A stretch of 28,093 nt of DNA from JACPTG01 sp964504135 (GCA_964504135.1 CAZDCW010000017.1:1-28093); one strand, 5' to 3'; positions 13,223 through 21,485 are shown, numbered from the stretch's first letter. Made by a program: numbers and translations. Notes: generated from the letters alone by a model not told the origin.

Positions 13223-13707
13223 TCTGCCTCCATTAGCAGCTTATCGAATATTGAGCTGCTGAACCAGCCAATTTTCCTTAGCGCAAGGACGCTTGACTTG
13301 AACTTATCCCTGGTTATTTTTTTGCGCCGGTACAGCTGCACCATTATTGCAGGCGTTCCGATAAGCCTCAAGTCCAACATTTCCTGTTTTTTCCGGACAT
13401 TATCATCATCAGTGGCAAGCAAATCCGCCTTTTCCTCCCAGTATAGTGCCACGGCTTCAGCCTCGCCGCCGAAGATACCGAACAGTTCTGCTCTTTTGAT
13501 AAGTTCCCTCTCCGCCTTCCTTACACTAATCTTTCCGCCTGAAACAAGGCTTCTTATCAGTTCGGCATCCGCATGCCCCTTTCCTTCCATAACCTCATCG
13601 TAAACAAGGCCGGGTATTGCTATTCTTCCAAAACACTCGCAGCTGGCCTCAAGGAGGGTTATTTTTGCCAAATGGATTAAAACCATGGCGTCTTTAACCA
13701 ATAACAT
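13219..13707 (-). CDS. PIN-domain toxin, DUF3368 type
   Basis: This 162-aa putative RNase has candidate metal-binding acidic residues D6 (LLVKDAMVLIHLAK), D37/E38 (YDEVMEG), E82 (FGGEAEAVAL) and D100-102 (LLATDDDNVRK). The last region, RRKKITRDKFKSSVLALRKI, matches the broken toxin fragment at 700-814. I chose ATG 13707: GTTTAAATAG (about 13730-13738, minus strand) lies about 27 bases upstream, and earlier Mets would include this promoter. The pair is a toxin-first VapBC-like module. Confidence 0.85.
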   Translation of the reverse strand: MLLVKDAMVLIHLAKITLLEASCECFGRIAIPGLVYDEVMEGKGHADAELIRSLVSGGKISVRKAERELIKRAELFGIFGGEAEAVALYWEEKADLLATDDDNVRKKQEMLDLRLIGTPAIMVQLYRRKKITRDKFKSSVLALRKIGWFSSSIFDKLLMEAE

Positions 13708-13767
13708 GTAATACGATGTGCACATTGTTCTATTTAAACCTTTCGCTGCCAGCGGCGTTGCAGAACC

Positions 13768-13817
13768 AAAAGGCATATAAGGCTGAAACCCCTATACAGG
13801 GCAGGTGCAGCCTTGTG
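13768..13817 (+). promoter_or_regulatory. Promoter of the coiled-coil gene
   Basis: GGCATATAAGGC (about 13769-13780) is a good TATA element. A transcription start near 13803 would place GTG 13815 about 12 bases in. It lies back to back with the toxin promoter at 13730-13738. Confidence 0.5.
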
Positions 13818-14144
13818 ACAGCCGACGAGTACGCCTTTGAAGGGTATCCTGTCTCTGAAGTAAAAAGCAGGTATGGGGTTAATCCATACAGGCTGGAGGA
13901 TTATGAAGAGAAAAGTCTGCAGGAAATCATGGCCATGCTGCAGAAGCTGCACACGTACAGGGATTTGGAAACCTGTGAGCAGCACCTCGCATACCTTCAA
14001 AGCCTCCTGAAGAAGCTCAACCTTATTATGGCAACTGAGGAGAGGGAGGGCATACTCAACCTTGAGCTGAGAAAGAAGTCCGGCGAAATAAGGAACTGCT
14101 GCGCCCAGCTGGCCCAAAGGATGGAGGAGGCAAGGAATTTCTAA
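13815..14144 (+). CDS. Small coiled-coil protein
   Basis: The frame from GTG 13815 encodes 109 aa. The segment around residues 30-105 is strongly helical with heptad-like leucines (LQEIMAMLQKLHTYRDLETC and LAYLQSLLKKLNLI), so a coiled coil is likely. Three or four cysteines lie in the helices. The long reading back to 13716 crosses the TATA element and overlaps the toxin promoter, so the shorter start is preferred, though GTG is not certain. It lies just before secF. Function unknown. Confidence 0.6.
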   Translation: MTADEYAFEGYPVSEVKSRYGVNPYRLEDYEEKSLQEIMAMLQKLHTYRDLETCEQHLAYLQSLLKKLNLIMATEEREGILNLELRKKSGEIRNCCAQLAQRMEEARNF

Positions 14145-14190
14145 ACTCCATAACCTTTATTAATGCGCCGACTTTTTCCGCGGTTTGAAC

Positions 14191-15081
14191 ATGGGCTTGA
14201 AGGAGAACCTGACGCAGGTATATGACAAGCAGTACAGGAAGCTCATAATTATCCCAGCCATCATCATACTCCTCTCGATTGGTGTCATTGTTTCCAATTA
14301 CGCTGCCACAGGTGAATGGTTCAAGAAGGACGTCTCTTTGAAGGGCGGCATTACAATAACCGTATTCTCAGACAAGCAGGTGGACGCTGATTCTGTTCAG
14401 GGCCAGATGTCCAGGCAGCTTGGCAGGGACGTTTCTGTGAGGCTGCTGTCACAGGCTGGCGCGCTTACAGGATTCGTTGCTGATGCAGAGGGCGCTGAGA
14501 GTGATGTTGATGCAACAATTAAATCCCTGGAGTCCATTGTCGGGCCTCTTGACAAAGAGCAGTACAGCGTGCAGGTAATCGGCTCCACGTTGAGCGAAAG
14601 CTTCCTCAGGGAGGCTGCTGTTGCCCTGCTGATAGCGTTTGCCCTGATGGGCCTTACTGTCCTGATTTACTTCAGGGCGTTTGTGCCCTCGCTGTTTGTC
14701 ATCTCGGCTGTGCTCAGCGACATCCTGTGCACCTTTGCCGTGATGGTGCTGCTGAATGAGCGCCTTTCAAGCGCGGGTATGGCCGCCTTCCTTATGCTTA
14801 TCGGCTATTCGGTTGACACCGACATACTGCTGACCACAAGGGTGCTTCGGGGCAGGGAGGGAACTGTCTTTGAAAGGACTATGGGAGCGATGAAGACAGG
14901 CGTTTTCATGACCCTGACAGCCCTCGCAGCCACTGTTGCAGGCCTTCTTGTTACACAGTCAGAGGTAATAAGGCAAATCATGCTTGTCCTTTCGGTTGGC
15001 CTTGTTTTCGACATGGTGCACACCTGGCTTACAAACGCTACAGTTCTCAGGTGGTATCTGGAAAGGAGGCCTGCTGCATGA
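14191..15081 (+). CDS. secF: Protein translocase subunit SecF
   Basis: This 296-aa membrane protein works with SecD to drive late steps of Sec-dependent export. There is an N-terminal transmembrane segment (about residues 20-38), a periplasm-side domain starting KKDVSLKGGITITVFS, and five C-terminal helices (about 145-285) containing MLIGYSVDTDILLTTRV, a hallmark of SecF. TTTATTAAT at 14156-14164 lies about 30 bases upstream of ATG 14191, and TTG 14185 is disfavoured. It overlaps secD by 4 bases (ATGA). The secF-secD order is the archaeal one. Confidence 0.95.
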   Translation: MGLKENLTQVYDKQYRKLIIIPAIIILLSIGVIVSNYAATGEWFKKDVSLKGGITITVFSDKQVDADSVQGQMSRQLGRDVSVRLLSQAGALTGFVADAEGAESDVDATIKSLESIVGPLDKEQYSVQVIGSTLSESFLREAAVALLIAFALMGLTVLIYFRAFVPSLFVISAVLSDILCTFAVMVLLNERLSSAGMAAFLMLIGYSVDTDILLTTRVLRGREGTVFERTMGAMKTGVFMTLTALAATVAGLLVTQSEVIRQIMLVLSVGLVFDMVHTWLTNATVLRWYLERRPAA

Positions 15082-16664
15082 GCAAGCTGAGGCAGATTAT
15101 CCTGAACGTGCGCGTCCTGATTGTGCTGGCAACGCTTCTCATAGCGATTTACGCGATAGCGCCAAACCCTTTCAGGGATGGGGCGACGATAAGGGCAGTG
15201 GAAAAGGGAAGCGCGGCATCTGACGCAGGCATAATCAGCCCCCAGGCCAATGAGCAGCCGTCCTCAAGGGAGAGGGTGCTCCTGGTCGGGACTAAGACAA
15301 TAGGCAGCGCGGATGAATACTACCAGGCGGCTGGGGGCCTTCCTGCGAACCGCACAATCCAGGTGAAGACCAGCAAGGGAAGCTACCGCCTTCTTACAAA
15401 ATACTCAAACCAAAGCAACGAAACAGCAGACTTGGGGCTGAAAGTGTATGACGCTCCAAAAACAAACATACGCAAGGGCCTTGACCTTCAGGGCGGCACC
15501 AGGGTGCTGATGAAGCCCGCGGAGAGGATACCTTCCGAGGACCTTGGGCTTCTGCTGGACAACATGAAGAACAGGCTGAATGTCTTCGGCCTTACAGATG
15601 TGGTGGTTAGGGAGGCGACAGACCTTACAGGCAGCCAGTACATACTTGTTGAGATAGCTGGTGTGAATGAGGAGGAGGTAAAGAACCTTCTCTCCAGGCA
15701 GGGAAAATTCGAGGCCAAGGTATCAAACAGGACTGTCTTCAGGGGAGGGCAGGACATAACCTATGTCTGCAGGAGCGCGGAATGCTCTGGAATAGACCCG
15801 CAGAGGGGCTGCACCTCTTCCCCAGATGGATGGTTCTGCGGGTTCAGGTTTTCCATAACGCTAAGCCAGTCAGCTTCTGAAAGGCAGGCAGAGGCGACAA
15901 AAAACCTTGCTGTCACGCTTGACCAGGGCGACCGCTACCTGAACGAGTCGCTTGAGCTTTACCTGGATGACCAGCTTGTTGACTCGCTTAGGATAGGCGC
16001 TGAGCTGAAGGGCAAGCCGGTTACAGACGTGCAGATTTCCGGCTCAGGTGGAGGTGCGACGCAGCAGGAGGCTATTAAGAATTCCCTTGAGAGCATGAGG
16101 CGTCTGCAGACCATCCTTATCACCGGCTCGCTTCCGGTAAAGCTGGAAATCGCCAAGACAGACTCTATAACTCCTTTGGTGGGTGAAAGGTTCACGCAGA
16201 ATGCCCTGCTGATGGCATTGGTTGCGGCAGCGGCAGTGGGAATTGTGCTTTTCATACAGTACAGGAAAATCACAGTCGCAGTCCCGATTCTTCTTGTGAG
16301 CCTGATGGAAGTTGTAATCATGCTGGGCATAGCGGCCATCATAGGCTGGAACATAGACCTGGCTGCGGTTGCGGGAATTATCGCGGCTGTAGGAACAGGG
16401 GTGAATGACCAGATTATAATAACCGATGAGGCCCTGCGCGGCGAGGCAAGGAAAATCTACAGCTGGAAGGACAAGATTAAGAGCGCCTTTGTCGTGATAT
16501 TCGGGGCGTTCTTCACGCTTGTCGTTGCAATGATACCCCTCTTCTTTGCAGGCGCAGGCCTCCTCAGGGGATTTGCGCTTACGACAATCATTGGAATTTC
16601 CGTCGGAGTGTTCATCACCAGGCCAGCATACGCCAACATACTGGAGATACTCCTTAAGGACTGA
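15078..16664 (+). CDS. secD: Protein translocase subunit SecD
   Basis: This 528-aa protein has an N-terminal transmembrane helix, then a PDZ-like stretch (IRAVEKGSAASDAGII, later LLVGTKTIGSADEY), then RKGLDLQGGTRVLM, the D1 motif. The outer domain has a cysteine cluster (TYVCRSAECSGI, RGCTSS, GWFCGF) that may form disulfides. The C-terminal part has five helices with AAVGTGVNDQIIITDEALRG, the D4-like motif. ATG 15078 overlaps the secF stop. The longer ORF from 15051 lies inside secF and was rejected. Confidence 0.95.
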   Translation: MSKLRQIILNVRVLIVLATLLIAIYAIAPNPFRDGATIRAVEKGSAASDAGIISPQANEQPSSRERVLLVGTKTIGSADEYYQAAGGLPANRTIQVKTSKGSYRLLTKYSNQSNETADLGLKVYDAPKTNIRKGLDLQGGTRVLMKPAERIPSEDLGLLLDNMKNRLNVFGLTDVVVREATDLTGSQYILVEIAGVNEEEVKNLLSRQGKFEAKVSNRTVFRGGQDITYVCRSAECSGIDPQRGCTSSPDGWFCGFRFSITLSQSASERQAEATKNLAVTLDQGDRYLNESLELYLDDQLVDSLRIGAELKGKPVTDVQISGSGGGATQQEAIKNSLESMRRLQTILITGSLPVKLEIAKTDSITPLVGERFTQNALLMALVAAAAVGIVLFIQYRKITVAVPILLVSLMEVVIMLGIAAIIGWNIDLAAVAGIIAAVGTGVNDQIIITDEALRGEARKIYSWKDKIKSAFVVIFGAFFTLVVAMIPLFFAGAGLLRGFALTTIIGISVGVFITRPAYANILEILLKD

Positions 16665-16665
16665 T

Positions 16666-17447
16666 TCACGCTTCCACAATGGGGGTAATAGGCTTCTGCC
16701 AGTTGCCTCTGGCATTAAGGGCATAACCCAGCGAGGCAGCGCTATTGTCTATCCTTCTCCCGGCAGCGCCAGAAAACACCTCACCATAGGTTGCATTATT
16801 TGCAGAAATAATCTTTACCTCTTCAAAGCCTCTCTGTGCACACCATAACTCAGTTAGCCTAATCAGTACAGAAGTCCAGTCAATACCAAAAAGCCCCCTC
16901 GCATGCCCATAATACTCAGGGTTAACACCCTGGAGCTGCACAACAGTCAATGAGTGCTGGCTATCAATGTTAAAACACAAGGCCGCATTAGGCTTTCCTT
17001 TGTAAACAAGCCCGATGCCAAAAGGGGCATCCATGTAAAAACGACTCCACGTGCCAAGCTCCCCTCACGAGAGCTCTCGGTTAGGAATTCCCTGAGAACA
17101 TCACCCAGGCAGCCACTAACAGATTCAGCAGCCCTGCTCCTGAACTCAGCAATACAAGAGTATTCCTTCTTCAACAGGGGGATGAACCCACCAAAGTTCA
17201 ATTCAGGCAATACAGGATTATCATCAGTCATAAGCGCGGCGTAGTCCACCTTCCTGATATAACTAAGCCTGACAGAAAAGAGCGCCAAGCCCAACAAATG
17301 AGGCTCTAAGCCAAAATCACGCCCTTGAACAAGAACATGCCTGAAATCCTTCTCATGAAAATAGCCCTTGGCCACAAGCCTGAAAAGCTCTCCTAAAAGC
17401 TCCTCCTCTGAAGCTATTTTGACTTCATTTACAGAACCTTGGGACAT
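16666..17447 (-). pseudogene. Uncharacterised gene with a single frameshift
   Basis: Two overlapping minus-strand frames form one protein. The first runs from ATG 17447 (MSQGSVNEVKIASEEELLGE) to LARGVVF. The second continues as YMDAPFGIGLVYKGKPN and ends PITPIVEA at 16666. They join if one T is added to the run of five Ts at 17037-17041, giving about 261 aa. The C-terminal half (VVQLQGVNPEYYGHARGLFG, later CAQRGFEEVKII) recalls an uncharacterised archaeal/bacterial domain, but I cannot name it. TATTAAATTTA (17468-17477, minus strand) is the promoter, shared back to back with cmk. Decay, sequencing error and programmed slippage are all possible. Confidence 0.65.
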
Positions 17448-17465
17448 GGGCAATTGTTAAACTGC

Positions 17466-17480
17466 ATAAATTTAATAAAT
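17466..17480. promoter_or_regulatory. Shared AT-rich divergent promoter (frameshifted gene / cmk)
   Basis: TAAATTTAATAAAT contains TATA-like sequence on both strands. It stands about 26-27 bases from ATG 17447 (minus) and about 28 bases from ATG 17503 (plus). One short element probably serves both leaderless transcripts. Confidence 0.5.
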
Positions 17481-17502
17481 CTCCGCTATGATGTCACAAG
17501 CC

Positions 17503-18030
17503 ATGATAATCACCATAGCAGGCGACCCTGGCAGCGGGAAGAGCACAGTGGCTAAATTGGTTGCCTCAAGATTAAGGCTTAAGCATGTGTCAGTGGGCGA
17601 CCTGCTGCGCGAGCTGGCAGGGCGGCGTGGGGTTTCAATCCTTGAAATCAGCAGGATGGCAGAGAAGGACAGGTCGGTTGATGAATACCTTGACAGCAGG
17701 CAGCGGCAGCTTGCGAAGGAGGACAGCCTTGTTGTTGACTCAAGGCTTGGCTGGCACTTCATTCCTCGCTCATTCAAGGTTTTCCTAAAGGTGAGTCCAG
17801 AGGAGGCAGGGAAAAGGATATTCAGCGCAAGGCGGAAGATAGAAAGGGAGAACACAACGCTTGCCGCAACCATAGAAAACACAAAGCAAAGGAAGCAGTC
17901 CGAGCTGCTGAGGTATTGGAAGTACTACAACCTTAACCCTTTTGACATGTCACATTACGATTTGGTAATTGACACTACAAAAATGCAGCCCGAGGAGGTG
18001 GCTGGAAAGATTATTTCTGACCGTAGGTGA
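17503..18030 (+). CDS. cmk: Cytidylate kinase, archaeal type
   Basis: This 175-aa enzyme phosphorylates CMP/dCMP with ATP. The Walker A loop AGDPGSGKSTVAKL is at about residues 6-19. VSVGDLLRELA follows, and DSLVVDSRLGWHF (about 74-86) provides the core strand and substrate-side residues. RIFSARRKIER is the LID-like segment. The length fits short archaeal Cmk proteins. ATG 17503 fits both the family N-terminus (MIITIAG) and the TATA spacing; ATG 17488 or 17491 are alternatives. It overlaps the convergent gene at 18011 by 20 bases. Confidence 0.9.
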   Translation: MIITIAGDPGSGKSTVAKLVASRLRLKHVSVGDLLRELAGRRGVSILEISRMAEKDRSVDEYLDSRQRQLAKEDSLVVDSRLGWHFIPRSFKVFLKVSPEEAGKRIFSARRKIERENTTLAATIENTKQRKQSELLRYWKYYNLNPFDMSHYDLVIDTTKMQPEEVAGKIISDRR

Positions 18031-18307
18031 ATACATGCCTGTATGCTGTGTGGTGTGCATGCCTTTCAACCTTGTATTCAAAGCCGGCTGCTCCAGCAGG
18101 CCAGACATGGAAGGTTTCATCCTTGATTCTGACCGTGGGATTTCCGTCCAGCACTCCAGGGTCTGAGACACTGTAAAAATTATAGCCTCCCCTATGCGGC
18201 CTGAAAACCTCCTCCCCAGGCTGCCGTGAAACAGTGCCTTTCTCGCCGGCAACCGGAACCCGCCTCCTAAAATCAACTGCTACCGAAACCTCAAGGGCGT
18301 CAACCAT
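18011..18307 (-). CDS. Hypothetical 98-aa protein
   Basis: The frame from ATG 18307 reads MVDALEVSVAVDFRRRVPVA, and the middle GGYNFYSVSDPGVLDGNP looks beta-rich. A strong ribosome site GGAGGT lies 7 bases upstream on the minus strand, which sets the start. The end has several His and aromatic residues (HAHHTAYRHVFTYG). It is tail to tail with cmk, overlapping by 20 bases. The family is not recognised; coding status rests on the ribosome site and on codon composition. Confidence 0.6.
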   Translation of the reverse strand: MVDALEVSVAVDFRRRVPVAGEKGTVSRQPGEEVFRPHRGGYNFYSVSDPGVLDGNPTVRIKDETFHVWPAGAAGFEYKVERHAHHTAYRHVFTYGQK

Positions 18308-18391
18308 CTTCCTTACCTCCAAATAGCCCTGCCCCTGGCCACTTCGCCTCCAGAATCGGTTTGGTTCAGACGGCCAGAGAAAAAGGCTTTT

Positions 18392-18460
18392 TTACTGAAC
18401 CAATACCAGGACTGCAACAACTGCCAAAACCACTACACTGAAAAGCAGCCGTGAATCCAT
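18392..18460 (-). CDS. 22-aa single-helix membrane microprotein
   Basis: The minus-strand frame from ATG 18460 to TAA 18392-18394 encodes 22 residues: a short polar head (MDSR) and then an unbroken hydrophobic helix VVVLAVVAVLVLV ending in Q. AAATTTAAAG (about 18480-18489, minus strand) lies about 25 bases upstream, fitting a leaderless transcript. It is back to back with the FKBP gene. Such peptides often associate with larger membrane complexes. Candidate only, but promoter and composition agree. Confidence 0.5.
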   Translation of the reverse strand: MDSRLLFSVVVLAVVAVLVLVQ

Positions 18461-18479
18461 GGCAAAAGGAATTGCACAA

Positions 18480-18513
18480 CTACTTTAAATTTTTTTTGTA
18501 AATCTTTTTAAAC
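18480..18513. promoter_or_regulatory. Divergent TATA elements (microprotein / FKBP)
   Basis: TTTAAATTT at 18484-18492 points to the minus-strand microprotein. CTTTTTAAAC at 18504-18513 lies about 27 bases before ATG 18536 of the FKBP gene. The two lie within 35 bases of each other. Confidence 0.55.
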
Positions 18514-18535
18514 AGGCCCTTTTTGCCAGCCATTC

Positions 18536-19204
18536 ATGCCAATAGCCAAAGGCGACTTTGTTGAGATTGACTACACTGGCAGGGTTAAGGACAGCGGGCT
18601 TATCTTTGACACCACAAGGGAGGAGGATGCCAAAAGCCAGGGCATCGGCGATGATACCGCAAAGTACGGGCCTGTAATAGTCTGCATAGGCGAAGGCCAG
18701 CTGCTCAGGGGGCTTGAGGCTTTCCTGGAAGGGAAGGAGCCTGGAAAGTACCAGGTCCTGCTTGCTCCAGAGGATGCCTTTGGCAGGAAGAATGCCAAGT
18801 ATTTTCAGCTCATGTCGCTGGCCAGGTTCAAGGACCAGCAGGTCCAGCCAGTCCCAGGCCTGCAGGTTAACATCGATGGAATGTATGGGGTTGTAAAGTC
18901 TGTTTCAGGCGGCCGGGTGGTAGTCGACTTTAACCATCCGCTGGCTGGAAGGGAGCTGGAATATGAGATTGAGGCGCATAGGATAATAACAGAGCCGAAG
19001 GAGAAGCTTGACTCGTTTCTAAGGTTCTATTTCTCGCAGTCAGCATCCTCAATAACAGATGGAGCAGCAACCATAACAGTTAAGTCTGATATTCCGAAGC
19101 CGCTTCAGGACAAGCTTAGCGGGGAAATAACCAGGCTCATGCCTGAGATAAGCTCAGTCAGCTTCATATCCGAAGCTCCTCAGGAGACCAAGCCTCAGGC
19201 CTGA
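18536..19204 (+). CDS. FKBP-type peptidyl-prolyl isomerase (SlyD-like)
   Basis: This 222-aa protein-folding enzyme begins MPIAKGDFVEIDYTGRVKDS, the usual start of archaeal FKBPs, followed by GLIFDTT. The insert-in-flap region (about residues 85-125) includes APEDAFGRKN and VPGLQVNIDGMYG, then VDFNHPLAGRELEYEIEAH closes the FKBP fold. The C-terminal 70 residues form an extra domain (DSFLRFYFSQSASSITDGAA), as in long archaeal forms. The TATA element at 18504-18513 supports the leaderless start. It lies upstream of ftsZ but has its own promoter. Confidence 0.92.
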   Translation: MPIAKGDFVEIDYTGRVKDSGLIFDTTREEDAKSQGIGDDTAKYGPVIVCIGEGQLLRGLEAFLEGKEPGKYQVLLAPEDAFGRKNAKYFQLMSLARFKDQQVQPVPGLQVNIDGMYGVVKSVSGGRVVVDFNHPLAGRELEYEIEAHRIITEPKEKLDSFLRFYFSQSASSITDGAATITVKSDIPKPLQDKLSGEITRLMPEISSVSFISEAPQETKPQA

Positions 19205-19227
19205 TGTTCAAGCAGAGTTCTGCAGAA

Positions 19228-19279
19228 CAATCTTTATATACAAGAGTAGTTATTTCCCAGTAGGTTCAGTGGGGGGAGC
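19228..19279 (+). promoter_or_regulatory. Promoter and ribosome site of the ftsZ operon
   Basis: TCTTTATATAC (19231-19241) is a TATA element. With a start of transcription near 19263, the leader would be about 17 bases and carry GGGGGGAG (19269-19276), just before ATG 19280. Unlike many neighbours, ftsZ is thus probably leadered. Confidence 0.6.
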
Positions 19280-20380
19280 ATGGGTGAAAAAAGCTTTGTC
19301 TCGTCAGGAGTGAAGGAGCACCGTGCAGAGAATGTAGCGGATGCGGAGCTTGCCGAGTACATATCCAGCCATAAGGCCAGCATAAAGGTGTTTGGCTGCG
19401 GAGGAGGAGGCAACAACACAGTCACAAGGATTAGCGAGATAGGCGTTGCAGGCGCTGAGACCATAGCAGTGAATACAGACGCTCAGGACCTTCTTTACTC
19501 GTCAGCTGACAGGAAAATCCTCATAGGCAAGCAGCTTACCGGCGGATTGGGAGCAGGGGCAGACCCGAAGATAGGCGAGCAGGCTGCAAGGGAGCAGGAG
19601 CAGGAGCTGAGGTCTGCGATGGACCAGGCTGACATGGTTTTTGTCACGTGCGGTTTGGGCGGGGGCACAGGCACTGGCAGTGCTCCTGTTGTCGCCGAGG
19701 TTGCCAAGAAGCAGGGTGCTTTGGTTGTCGGCGTGGTCACGCTTCCGTTCTCCATGGAAGGCAACAGGCGCTACGAGAATGCCCTGATGGGACTGGAGAA
19801 GCTGGAGGCATTGGTGGACACTCTGATAGTTATTCCGAATGACAAGCTCCTTGAGCTGGCTCCAGACCTGCCGCTGCAGACAGCATTCAAGGTGGCTGAT
19901 GAAATACTTACCAATGCGGTCAAGGGGATTACAGAGCTGGTGACCAAGGCAGGCCTGATAAACCTTGACTTCGCGGACATCAAGGCAGTGATGATGGGCG
20001 GAGGCGTGGCTCTCATTGGAGTTGGCGAGAGCGACTCTGAGAACAGGGCTGTTGAGTCTGTGGAGAAGGCCATGCAGAACCCGCTGCTTGACGTGGACAT
20101 TGCAGGCGCCACAGGCGCGCTGATAAATGTGGTTGGAGGCCCTGACATGACTCTTGAGGAGGCGAGGCGTGTTGTAGAAATGGTCTCTGACAAGCTGGAT
20201 GAGGACGCCAAGGTAATCTGGGGCGCGCAGATATCAGACGACATGTCCAGGACCATAAGGGCGCTGCTGATTATAACTGGAGTGAAGTCCGAGCAGATTT
20301 TCGGAAGGCCGCTTAGGCAGAAGTCAAAGCAGGCTCAGCAGATAGAGAGGAAGCTTGGAATAGACTTTATCAGGGGATGA
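19280..20380 (+). CDS. ftsZ: Cell division protein FtsZ
   Basis: This 366-aa tubulin-like GTPase forms the division ring. IKVFGCGGGGNNTVTRI (35-51) begins the nucleotide site, GGGTGTG (127-133) is the signature loop, and NLDFADIKAVM (228-238) is the T7 loop that completes the GTPase site of the next subunit. The C-terminus ends ERKLGIDFIRG, like archaeal FtsZ1-type tails. The next gene begins directly after the stop, so ftsZ is probably cotranscribed with the three small genes that follow. Confidence 0.97.
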   Translation: MGEKSFVSSGVKEHRAENVADAELAEYISSHKASIKVFGCGGGGNNTVTRISEIGVAGAETIAVNTDAQDLLYSSADRKILIGKQLTGGLGAGADPKIGEQAAREQEQELRSAMDQADMVFVTCGLGGGTGTGSAPVVAEVAKKQGALVVGVVTLPFSMEGNRRYENALMGLEKLEALVDTLIVIPNDKLLELAPDLPLQTAFKVADEILTNAVKGITELVTKAGLINLDFADIKAVMMGGGVALIGVGESDSENRAVESVEKAMQNPLLDVDIAGATGALINVVGGPDMTLEEARRVVEMVSDKLDEDAKVIWGAQISDDMSRTIRALLIITGVKSEQIFGRPLRQKSKQAQQIERKLGIDFIRG

Positions 20381-20740
20381 ATGGCATACGCAACAATGAG
20401 CGCGTCAGATGTGCAGGACAAGGCCACGCCTGGCGAGAGGGTAAGGGTTGTGGGAACACGCATTATTGCAGAGGCTCCTGAACCCGGAACCAGGCCAAGG
20501 GGCTTCGTGCCATGGTATACGGCAAGAATCAACTGTAATGGCGATGTTATACAAATCTCCAGCAGGCAAAGCGTACATCCCGACTTTGTGCGGGAAATGG
20601 AGAGGAGAAAGGGGGAAATGGTGGCTGTCAGCGGCGAGGTCAGGGGCGCGAGAGGCTCGAAGCGCATAGCTGTGGATGATATAGAATTCCTGGGATACAG
20701 GCAGGCTCAGGATAGAAGAGTTGCTTATGGCAGTGGATAG
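20381..20740 (+). CDS. Small beta-rich (possible OB-fold) protein 1
   Basis: This 119-aa protein starts on the base after the ftsZ stop. Predicted strands are GERVRVVGTRI, WYTARINC, DVIQISSRQ, MVAVSGEVRG and KRIAVDDIEFLG. This order, with a Gly after the first strand and a final V-x-x-I/V strand, recalls an OB-fold. The same pattern closes the next two proteins (TVAVHGLLTV ... MEAVEFM and TVEVTGLWKDG ... SVEDI), suggesting tandem duplication. No catalytic residues are seen. It overlaps the next gene by 14 bases. Confidence 0.7.
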   Translation: MAYATMSASDVQDKATPGERVRVVGTRIIAEAPEPGTRPRGFVPWYTARINCNGDVIQISSRQSVHPDFVREMERRKGEMVAVSGEVRGARGSKRIAVDDIEFLGYRQAQDRRVAYGSG

Positions 20741-21095
20741 CGATGCATTGGAGGCAGTTAGCCCGAATGGCAGGGCGCAGGGAGGCATAGAGGGCCTGAC
20801 AGAAGGTTTCTCCCTGTTTGAGCGCGTCTGTGTAAGGGGGCTGCCCATAGGAGTTGGTGCTGATAAGGGAAGGTATTGGATGCATATTGAATCCCAGGAC
20901 GGAGAACTCTGGTTTGTTACAGGTCCAAATTATGGGAATGGAAGGAGCGCCTCCAGGCTGATGTGTGCAGAGGCAAGGAGGGAAACAGTGGCTGTTCATG
21001 GGCTCCTGACGGTCACAAATCCGGAGTTTAAGGATAGTGAGAGGTACACCATGGAAGCCGTTGAGTTTATGATAGGAGACCAAGTCTACAAATAG
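20727..21095 (+). CDS. Small beta-rich (possible OB-fold) protein 2
   Basis: This 122-aa protein starts at ATG 20727, inside the end of the previous gene. Strand-like segments are FERVCVRGLPIGVG, YWMHIES, ELWFVTGPN, ETVAVHGLLTV and YTMEAVEFMIGD, parallel to its neighbours. Sequence identity is low but the order is shared. A TTG two codons earlier is possible. An ssDNA- or RNA-binding role would fit an OB-fold, but no evidence of binding residues is visible. Confidence 0.68.
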   Translation: MAVDSDALEAVSPNGRAQGGIEGLTEGFSLFERVCVRGLPIGVGADKGRYWMHIESQDGELWFVTGPNYGNGRSASRLMCAEARRETVAVHGLLTVTNPEFKDSERYTMEAVEFMIGDQVYK

Positions 21096-21106
21096 GAGGG
21101 GATAAC

Positions 21107-21436
21107 ATGACTATAGACGCGTCTGTAAGGGATGAAGAAACACCAATAAACGCCAGGATTGGGGATTTGGATAATTTTCTGGAGGGTTACAGGGCAAGGT
21201 TGTGGGGGGTTCTGACAAGCGTAAAACAAAGCCTTGGACCTGCTGGATTTTCAGGCTGGGTTGCGGACCCGACGCACAGCGTGCCATACGTATTTGCCAC
21301 TGGTAATAGGCTTGCCGGGCTCCGCTTGGAAAGCTACGTATCCAGCAAACAGACAGTTGAAGTCACAGGGCTATGGAAGGACGGCATCCTTAGGGTACAC
21401 AGTGTGGAGGACATATACGGAGCCAGGCTCATCTAG
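21107..21436 (+). CDS. Small beta-rich (possible OB-fold) protein 3
   Basis: This 109-aa protein is preceded by the ribosome site GGAGGGGAT, 4-5 bases before ATG 21107. It starts with MTIDASVRDEETPINARIGD and has the segments RARLWGVLTSV, FSGWVADP, YVFATGN, QTVEVTGLWKD and LRVHSVEDIYG. The last two match the ends of proteins 1 and 2. It closes the ftsZ transcript; a new promoter precedes secE. Function unknown. Confidence 0.68.
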   Translation: MTIDASVRDEETPINARIGDLDNFLEGYRARLWGVLTSVKQSLGPAGFSGWVADPTHSVPYVFATGNRLAGLRLESYVSSKQTVEVTGLWKDGILRVHSVEDIYGARLI

Positions 21437-21485
21437 AAGGGTGCCCCGAAGTGAAATCATATACTGTATGGCTAAAGCCAAAGCA

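Noticed and set aside
16044..16724. 226-codon minus-strand ORF opposite secD
   Set aside because: Shadow of the SecD membrane domain; low-complexity His/Tyr/Arg-rich translation.
17950..18276. 108-codon minus-strand ORF beside cmk
   Set aside because: It overlaps in another frame the 98-aa ORF at 18011-18307, which has a strong GGAGGT ribosome site and better composition.
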